A stretch of DNA of 10,117 bases from Trichomonas tenax. Lineage: Eukaryota; Parabasalia; Trichomonadida; Trichomonadidae. The notes beneath the pieces were generated by a model. It was not told where the DNA came from and made no database searches. It saw nothing but the letters and a program-made list of their open reading frames with translations. A program made the position numbers and the translations under genes. The DNA is taken from positions 1 through 10,117 of the forward strand of contig JALKBU010001511.1 of the NCBI GenBank assembly GCA_023091735.1, given 5' to 3'. This document shows, one piece after another, positions 6,305 through 10,117 of this stretch; the first letter of the stretch is position 1, and every line of letters starts with the position of its first letter.

Positions 6305-7075
6305 TTACGCTGCTAAGTTATAATAATCAATTCTAATTTCTGGTGGACCATTTGGCATGATTTGAATAGCAAAGCAACTATGCTTAAGAAATCCAATAAG
6401 TGGTTCAGCTTCAATTAATCTTAAACCATTTGCTGTAGGAACAACATTTAATTTATATGTAATTGGCGAATTAGATGTTTGACCTTGTTGGAATGTAAAA
6501 TCAGTTTCTGTAGGAAATCCCATTAAGAAATGTGTGATATCTTTACTAACAAAACCAACATTTGTATTCTTTTCTGTTGTTAATGTTTTCATAACATCTG
6601 TATTAAGTCCAATTAGATCATTATTAGTATTACAAGCATTTGAAACAACTTCATAAAATATAGGTCCATTAGTTTTTTCTGGTTCTGATGGAATTGAACC
6701 ATATGAACCCATAAATAGTTGAACACCTTCAAATAATGGATTTTCGAAATTAGTTAGATAATTAGAATTCTTAGGGAATAAGAACCAAATACTATTAACA
6801 TTAATTGGAGTATATATTGCTGTGAATGTTGATTTAATATTAACGTTATTATTTAGTTCACCATCCATTGGCCATTCCATAGTTTTAATTGGGAAACATA
6901 ACGATTGTGTAGAATAATGAGCAACAAGACTAGAATATACAACTGGATCTAAACTGAAGTTCTTACCAACAACGGCACAATCAACAAAGTTAGCAGAAAC
7001 CTTAGTAATAGTATTATTAATAATTGTTAATGTAATTCCATCAGCAGCTTTAGTAACAGCATTAAAATGTTTAAA
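6305..7075 (-). pseudogene. Major capsid protein, C-terminal part after in-frame stop
   Basis: This frame continues the upstream capsid frame in the same register directly after the TAA at 7078-7076. It is open for 256 codons and ends in TAA at 6305. No ATG occurs until 6880, so by normal initiation only the last 191 residues could be made, and translation of the first 65 codons depends on reading through the stop. The content is beta-rich and fits the second jelly-roll of a Polinton double jelly-roll major capsid protein: a Pro/Trp-containing strand near the 6880 methionine (MEWPMDG), a long strand-loop region, and a terminal strand with RIDYYNL. Together with the N-terminal part it would give about 521 residues, a normal size for this family. 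The sequence otherwise shows no damage. Confidence 0.7.
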
Positions 7076-7873
7076 TTATTCATTTAATGGAACAAACCTA
7101 TTAGTAATTTGTGGATATGTTGTAACCTTAGCTAAGTTATTTGTTGTTAATAGGGCATCATCTAAACTTAATGGAGCTATTTGTAATGTGTCTGCTGTGA
7201 ATTTAACCTTGAGTTGAATATTACCAGCAAAATCGGGTAAGAACCTAATAACTTCAAATGGTAAGAATCTTCTGAGATCAATCTTCAAATCTAAACTAAT
7301 ATCAAATGTATTATCACTTTCTAATTCAGTCATATCGATAACTGTATCAGATCTAACAGTATTAACACGTTTCCAAACATCTGTTTGTCTTGTTGTAGAA
7401 AATACATCAGTTTTCTTAATAGCATCTGTTGTTCCACAATTACTCACAATATAACCTTCATTAATTGCGTTATCTTGTGTATAAATAACTCTACCGTTTG
7501 CTAAGATTTGATATGCGGATACAGCATAAAAACTATCATCAAATCCAACCCAAATAGATGGTTCAATATATGGTTCATCTTTTGTAAAACCTGTTGTTTT
7601 AATATATGATGATAAAGCACTCTTAAGTTTTGCCTTTAATGTATATGTAATACATGCATTGTATAGATCTATCATGTTTTCACCTTTAGGAGATATATTA
7701 AATGTTACATAATGATTTTCTTTAATATCTTTCGGATTAGATGGATCTTTAGATGGTACATAACGTCTATTGGTATCACCTACTTGAATAGCATTATCTA
7801 TAATATCAAAGTAACTCTTGATCTGATGATAATTCTCTGTTGGAGTGAATTCATTCAACTTTTCGTTATTCAT
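7076..7873 (-). CDS. MCP: Major capsid protein (double jelly-roll), N-terminal part
   Basis: This is the N-terminal 265 residues of a Polinton/adintovirus-type major capsid protein. In the family, trimers of this protein form the icosahedral shell. Evidence is the beta-rich pattern of the first jelly-roll (about residues 50-235), with WVGFDD (108-113), a YQILANG strand (121-127), an Asn/Glu-rich loop (about 135-145) and the LPFEVIRFLPDFAGN segment (204-218) typical of the end of the first barrel. The N-terminal 45 residues are polar. The gene ends early at TAA 7078-7076; the same frame continues with the second barrel. The start is in TAAATG, shared with the other minus-strand element genes, and the 139-residue gene lies 33 bases upstream on the same strand. 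The assignment rests on pattern recognition and gene context, not on a database match. Confidence 0.75.
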   Translation of the reverse strand: MNNEKLNEFTPTENYHQIKSYFDIIDNAIQVGDTNRRYVPSKDPSNPKDIKENHYVTFNISPKGENMIDLYNACITYTLKAKLKSALSSYIKTTGFTKDEPYIEPSIWVGFDDSFYAVSAYQILANGRVIYTQDNAINEGYIVSNCGTTDAIKKTDVFSTTRQTDVWKRVNTVRSDTVIDMTELESDNTFDISLDLKIDLRRFLPFEVIRFLPDFAGNIQLKVKFTADTLQIAPLSLDDALLTTNNLAKVTTYPQITNRFVPLNE

Positions 7874-7906
7874 TTAATAAAAATAAAAATCAATAATATA
7901 TATAAC

Positions 7907-8326
7907 TTATATTCTTATTATTCTTGCTCTTCTATTTCTAACAGGCATTGGAAATGGTCTATTATTTGTTATTGTTTCTTGAATGTTTTCTATGAATTGT
8001 TTATTTTCATTTGTTTCACATTCTCTTTCAACTGGATTCTTATTCATATCTTCTGATGTTGTTGATTTCTCTAATACCTTTAGCATCTTCGACAGTAATG
8101 CTTTATTAGATAATTGCTGATAATCATCTTCTGAATCTGATGATAGATTATCGTCTAATGTGGTTTCAGAAGAACTATCAGATTCTTCTTTCTTAGAATT
8201 TAATGATACTTTTCTTTTACGAACTTGTACCTTAACATTTGTTTTAACAACGTAATATAATGGATGTTGGATTCCAAGTTCTTCATTATCTATAATCGAT
8301 TGTCTTTCAGATTTACTTAAACTCAT
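7907..8326 (-). CDS. Polinton hypothetical protein, charged and serine-rich
   Basis: Product of 139 residues with no recognised domain. It has a basic patch at about residues 33-38 (VRKRKV), a Ser/Asp/Glu-rich acidic block at about 46-68 (with SDSSSETT and SSDSEDD), a predicted helical segment (about 70-88) and a basic C terminus (RNRRARIIRI). The acidic block carries many S-x-x-E/D sites of the kind CK2 prefers. Its position directly upstream of the capsid gene on the same strand, and its charged, disordered character, fit a minor virion, core or scaffold protein, but this is inference. The start is in TAAATG, 38 bases from a divergent gene. Confidence 0.72.
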   Translation of the reverse strand: MSLSKSERQSIIDNEELGIQHPLYYVVKTNVKVQVRKRKVSLNSKKEESDSSSETTLDDNLSSDSEDDYQQLSNKALLSKMLKVLEKSTTSEDMNKNPVERECETNENKQFIENIQETITNNRPFPMPVRNRRARIIRI

Positions 8327-8364
8327 TTAATCATAAATAAAATCAAAAGTTTTATCTTATTAAA
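8327..8364. promoter_or_regulatory. Divergent promoter region of 38 bases
   Basis: Two element genes start on opposite strands with only 38 bases between their ATGs. The leftward gene begins in TAAATG and the rightward in TAAAATG. The gap is AT-rich, and no TCA-Py-(T/A) initiator sits at the expected spacing on the minus strand. It must contain both promoters. Confidence 0.5.
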
Positions 8365-8577
8365 ATGTCAGATACAATTAACATCCAATCACTTAGAGAT
8401 GAAATTAAACAAGAAATTCTAAAGGAATTATCAAATGATAAGTCAAAGAAGATTAAACAAGATAAACCTAAAAGAAAGTGTAGAGAAAAACAATTAGCTG
8501 CATTGGCTGCTGGTAGACAAAAGAATCCAAGACTTCAAAAGAAATCTAAAGAAGAAGATACTGAAATTGGATACTAA
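8365..8577 (+). CDS. Small lysine-rich Polinton protein
   Basis: Product of 70 residues, highly basic. A helical N terminus (about residues 8-24, SLRDEIKQEILKELSND) is followed by a Lys/Arg-rich segment with KRKCREKQLAALAAGRQKN at about 36-54 and a short acidic end. Short motifs of the type EKQL-x-ALxxGRxK are, as far as I recall, common in small basic proteins of Polintons and other large DNA viruses; this recollection is not verified. The protein could condense or bind the packaged DNA, as small basic core proteins do in adenoviruses. The start is in TAAAATG and the stop in TAAA. It converges with the 92-residue gene across 20 bases. Confidence 0.7.
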   Translation: MSDTINIQSLRDEIKQEILKELSNDKSKKIKQDKPKRKCREKQLAALAAGRQKNPRLQKKSKEEDTEIGY

Positions 8578-8597
8578 ATAATTATGAAATTTATTTA

Positions 8598-8876
8598 TTA
8601 TTTTTGTGTTTCAAATTCCTTATTTCTAAAATAATATTCTCTATAAACATAATTAACATCATCCCAAATACGATAAAAAGAATACAACCTATCAAAATAA
8701 GATTCTTCATCTTCATTATTAATTTGTACATTTACTGGTCGAATTAAACAACTGCTATTTTCTTTTTCAACATTTAAAATAGGAAATCCATCTTTATTAA
8801 ACAAAGTATATTTTCCATTTATACAAAAATATTTAATATTCTCTTCTTTCATCATTTGTTCTAATTCTTCGTCCAT
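8598..8876 (-). CDS. Polinton hypothetical protein, 92 residues
   Basis: Not recognised. The protein is acidic and aromatic-rich: an N-terminal Glu-rich helix (residues 1-13), a beta-looking segment KYFCINGKYTLFNKDGFPIL (15-34), and a Tyr/Arg/Asp/Glu-rich C-terminal half (about 56-85). The start is in TAAATG, as for the other minus-strand element genes. The stop is the first of two near-adjacent TAA codons followed by ATAAA. It lies between the capsid and penton genes of the same strand and so is probably expressed with them. A structural or assembly role is only a positional guess. Confidence 0.65.
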   Translation of the reverse strand: MDEELEQMMKEENIKYFCINGKYTLFNKDGFPILNVEKENSSCLIRPVNVQINNEDEESYFDRLYSFYRIWDDVNYVYREYYFRNKEFETQK

Positions 8877-9162
8877 TTATATCAAATAAAAACATATGAT
8901 AATCCAGAATTTAAAAATACAGATTACATGCCACCATACATTACAGTGTATTGTTGGTATAGAATTCAATAACTTATATCTAGAAATTTATTATTTTTAT
9001 TTTTCTGGTGTATGTACAATTTCTGTAATCTCTCTGGGAATGAATACTGATATAAATAACTTGGTATTAATTGGATAAAAAATATTGTTTTTTTTATATT
9101 AATTTTTTTTCGTAATTTATTTTTGGTATATATAAGGAAATGATTAGCTGATAGGAGAACAA
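8877..9162. other. 286-base gap between element genes
   Basis: A plus-strand frame at 8896-9078 (60 codons) starts in ACATATG, without the TAAA(A)ATG context of the other element genes, and a minus-strand frame overlaps it. Neither has a recognisable domain. The right half is T-rich low complexity (about 9086-9126) and may hold the 3' end of the penton transcript. A very small gene cannot be excluded. Confidence 0.4.
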
Positions 9163-9921
9163 TTAGTGAACTTTGTACGTAGGACAAAGAGTTATTTCAA
9201 ATGACGAATTAAAACCATTAGCTGGGCAGAATTTAGTAGGAGCTAATGTGTCATTAGCGATACATAAGAATGATTCATCACCGATATTAGATAATGATGA
9301 CTTTACTGCGACAATTCCTCTATTCCATACATTATGAAATTTAATTTTATTAGTGTTGTCGTTGCTGTCGAATCCAATTTCAACGTTTGAAGGTAGTGAA
9401 ATTATTAATTGTTCTTTACTAATTAATTTTGCTCCGTACTTTCCAAAGTTCTGGAATACGGAATCAGTAATACCAATACATTGCTGAAAGTCATTACTAG
9501 AATATTTTTCAGCTAAATCAAATTTAAAATAAATATTGTTATTACTAGAAATAATGAAGTCAAAAGAGTTATCGGAATAATTATAACCCATCTGATACTC
9601 AAACGGTTCAATAGAATTATTTTTTATAGAATGAAGATAAAGCAAATCATGCTTTAATGTTTCATTAAACACATTCATTGAATCCCCTTCAGAAAGGCTA
9701 ACCCGAACCAAAGGTCTAAATTCTTCCATGCCTTTTACGATAGCAAAATTATATAATATCATTAATCTTCCAGCAGCAATGAATTTTACGCCTCTTACTT
9801 CAATTGCTTTCTTTCCCGGATTCTCGAACCAATGTTTAAAGTATTCGTAGAGATATCGTGAATCCTTTATTCTTGACGCCTTTGTGTAAACAAATTCTGT
9901 TTTATAAGGTTTATCATTCAT
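9163..9921 (-). CDS. Probable penton / minor capsid protein (single jelly-roll)
   Basis: Product of 252 residues, the usual size of the Polinton/virophage penton (minor capsid) protein, which forms the vertices of the capsid and folds as a single jelly-roll. The sequence is beta-rich with regular alternation of hydrophobic and polar residues: KAIEVRGVKFI (about 38-48), a long strand/loop region through residue 130, QLIISLPSNVEIGFDS near 167-182 and a C-terminal ITLCPTYK strand. The N-terminal 35 residues are polar and basic, with two aromatic-rich helical turns (YLYEYFKHWF). The gene is divergent from the packaging ATPase, 23 bases away, and on the same strand as the major capsid gene, the normal company of a penton gene. 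The start is in TAAATG. The family assignment rests on size, fold pattern and context; no diagnostic motif exists. Confidence 0.55.
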   Translation of the reverse strand: MNDKPYKTEFVYTKASRIKDSRYLYEYFKHWFENPGKKAIEVRGVKFIAAGRLMILYNFAIVKGMEEFRPLVRVSLSEGDSMNVFNETLKHDLLYLHSIKNNSIEPFEYQMGYNYSDNSFDFIISSNNNIYFKFDLAEKYSSNDFQQCIGITDSVFQNFGKYGAKLISKEQLIISLPSNVEIGFDSNDNTNKIKFHNVWNRGIVAVKSSLSNIGDESFLCIANDTLAPTKFCPANGFNSSFEITLCPTYKVH

Positions 9922-9944
9922 TTATTAATTTTTAAAAATATAAA
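9922..9944. promoter_or_regulatory. Divergent promoter region of 23 bases
   Basis: Only 23 A/T-rich bases separate the ATGs of the penton-like gene (minus, TAAATG) and the packaging ATPase (plus, TATAAAATG). The DNA is almost pure A/T. With so little space the leaders must be extremely short, or the transcripts must start within the opposing gene. Confidence 0.5.
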
Positions 9945-10117
9945 ATGAAAGCAATAACGACAGAAGTAGATAAAATTTTAAAATCTGATACGGAAGGTAA
10001 TAAAAATAAATTACATCAAGGTTTAATTCTTCCATTTAGTAAAGAATATCCATTCTGTTCAAACGGTGTTTATTTCTTTTGTGGTAAAATGGGTTCAGGT
10101 AAGACTTATGGTGTTAT
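9945..10117 (+). CDS. Genome-packaging ATPase, FtsK/HerA (A32-like) family, N-terminal part
   Basis: Only the first 57 codons are in the window; the gene runs off the right edge. The N terminus is polar, with a conserved-looking LILPFSKEYPF stretch (about residues 27-37), followed by a short hydrophobic strand (GVYFFCG, 41-47) and a perfect Walker A P-loop, GKMGSGKT (47-54). That arrangement, a strand and P-loop about 40-50 residues from the start, is what is seen in the packaging ATPases of Polintons, adintoviruses and virophages, which pump DNA into the preformed capsid. Walker B and the arginine finger lie outside the window. The start is in TAAAATG. Confidence 0.8.
   Translation, partial: MKAITTEVDKILKSDTEGNKNKLHQGLILPFSKEYPFCSNGVYFFCGKMGSGKTYGV

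Larger units (their letters stand above)
5390..10117. mobile_element. Maverick/Polinton-type virus-like element, incomplete in window
   Basis: From about 5390 the DNA changes to densely packed genes on both strands with very short spacers and strongly A/T-ending codons. A double jelly-roll major capsid protein, a probable penton protein and an FtsK/HerA-type packaging ATPase together identify a Polinton (Maverick), an integrated virus-like DNA element. The family normally also carries protein-primed DNA polymerase B, a retroviral-type integrase and an adenovirus-like protease; none lies in this window, so they must be to the right or be missing. The left boundary is placed approximately: the first element-like frame is open from 5390 but has no start codon, so the left end is probably truncated or rearranged. 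No terminal inverted repeat could be identified with only one end in view. Confidence 0.8.

Noticed and set aside
7712..8056. Plus-strand 114-codon frame across the capsid and 139-residue genes
   Set aside because: Antisense shadow of two better-supported genes, with Ile/Tyr/Phe-rich composition typical of a reverse frame.
8896..9078. Plus-strand 60-codon frame in the element
   Set aside because: Its ATG lacks the TAAA(A)ATG context of all other element genes, an antisense frame overlaps it, and the translation shows no domain. A tiny real gene remains possible.
8966..9187. Minus-strand 73-codon frame
   Set aside because: It overlaps the end of the penton-like gene in another frame and is Lys/Ile/Phe-rich from T-rich DNA.

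Overview
The window reads as AT-rich genomic DNA of a unicellular eukaryote, most likely a trichomonad parabasalid (Trichomonas vaginalis or a relative). The grounds are intron-less, closely spaced eukaryotic genes, the standard genetic code, stop codons embedded in TAAA (the trichomonad poly(A) signal), and a large Maverick/Polinton-type virus-like element of the sort that is very abundant in trichomonads. The assignment is an inference; no single sequence here proves the species.

Left part (1-4400), host DNA. After a possible gene tail (2-100) and about 900 bases with no convincing gene, there is a multi-pass membrane protein of unknown function (1012-1803, +), the regulatory beta subunit of protein kinase CK2 (2156-2875, +) with all four zinc-ribbon cysteines, and prefoldin subunit 6 (3274-3627, -). 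The last two are conserved eukaryotic housekeeping genes.

Middle part (4402-5347), a small insertion. A perfect 12-base direct repeat brackets about 920 bases whose two ends form a 20-base inverted repeat (16 of 20 matching). This looks like a non-autonomous or decayed DNA transposon. Inside are a GC-richer island, repeated TGACATGTAA and GTGAC boxes, an 11-base hairpin stem, and a frameshifted small reading frame with two Cys-x2-Cys pairs behind a trichomonad-like initiator motif.

Right part (about 5390-10117, open at the window end), a Maverick/Polinton. Tightly packed genes on both strands include a double jelly-roll major capsid protein broken by one in-frame TAA, a probable penton/minor capsid protein, the start of the genome-packaging ATPase (Walker A at the very end of the window) and five unrecognised reading frames. 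Together they are the virion-formation module of a virus-like element; the DNA polymerase, integrase and protease are not in this window. The four minus-strand genes all start in TAAATG and the plus-strand genes in TAAAATG or TAAAAATG, which suggests an element-specific promoter signal unlike the host initiator.
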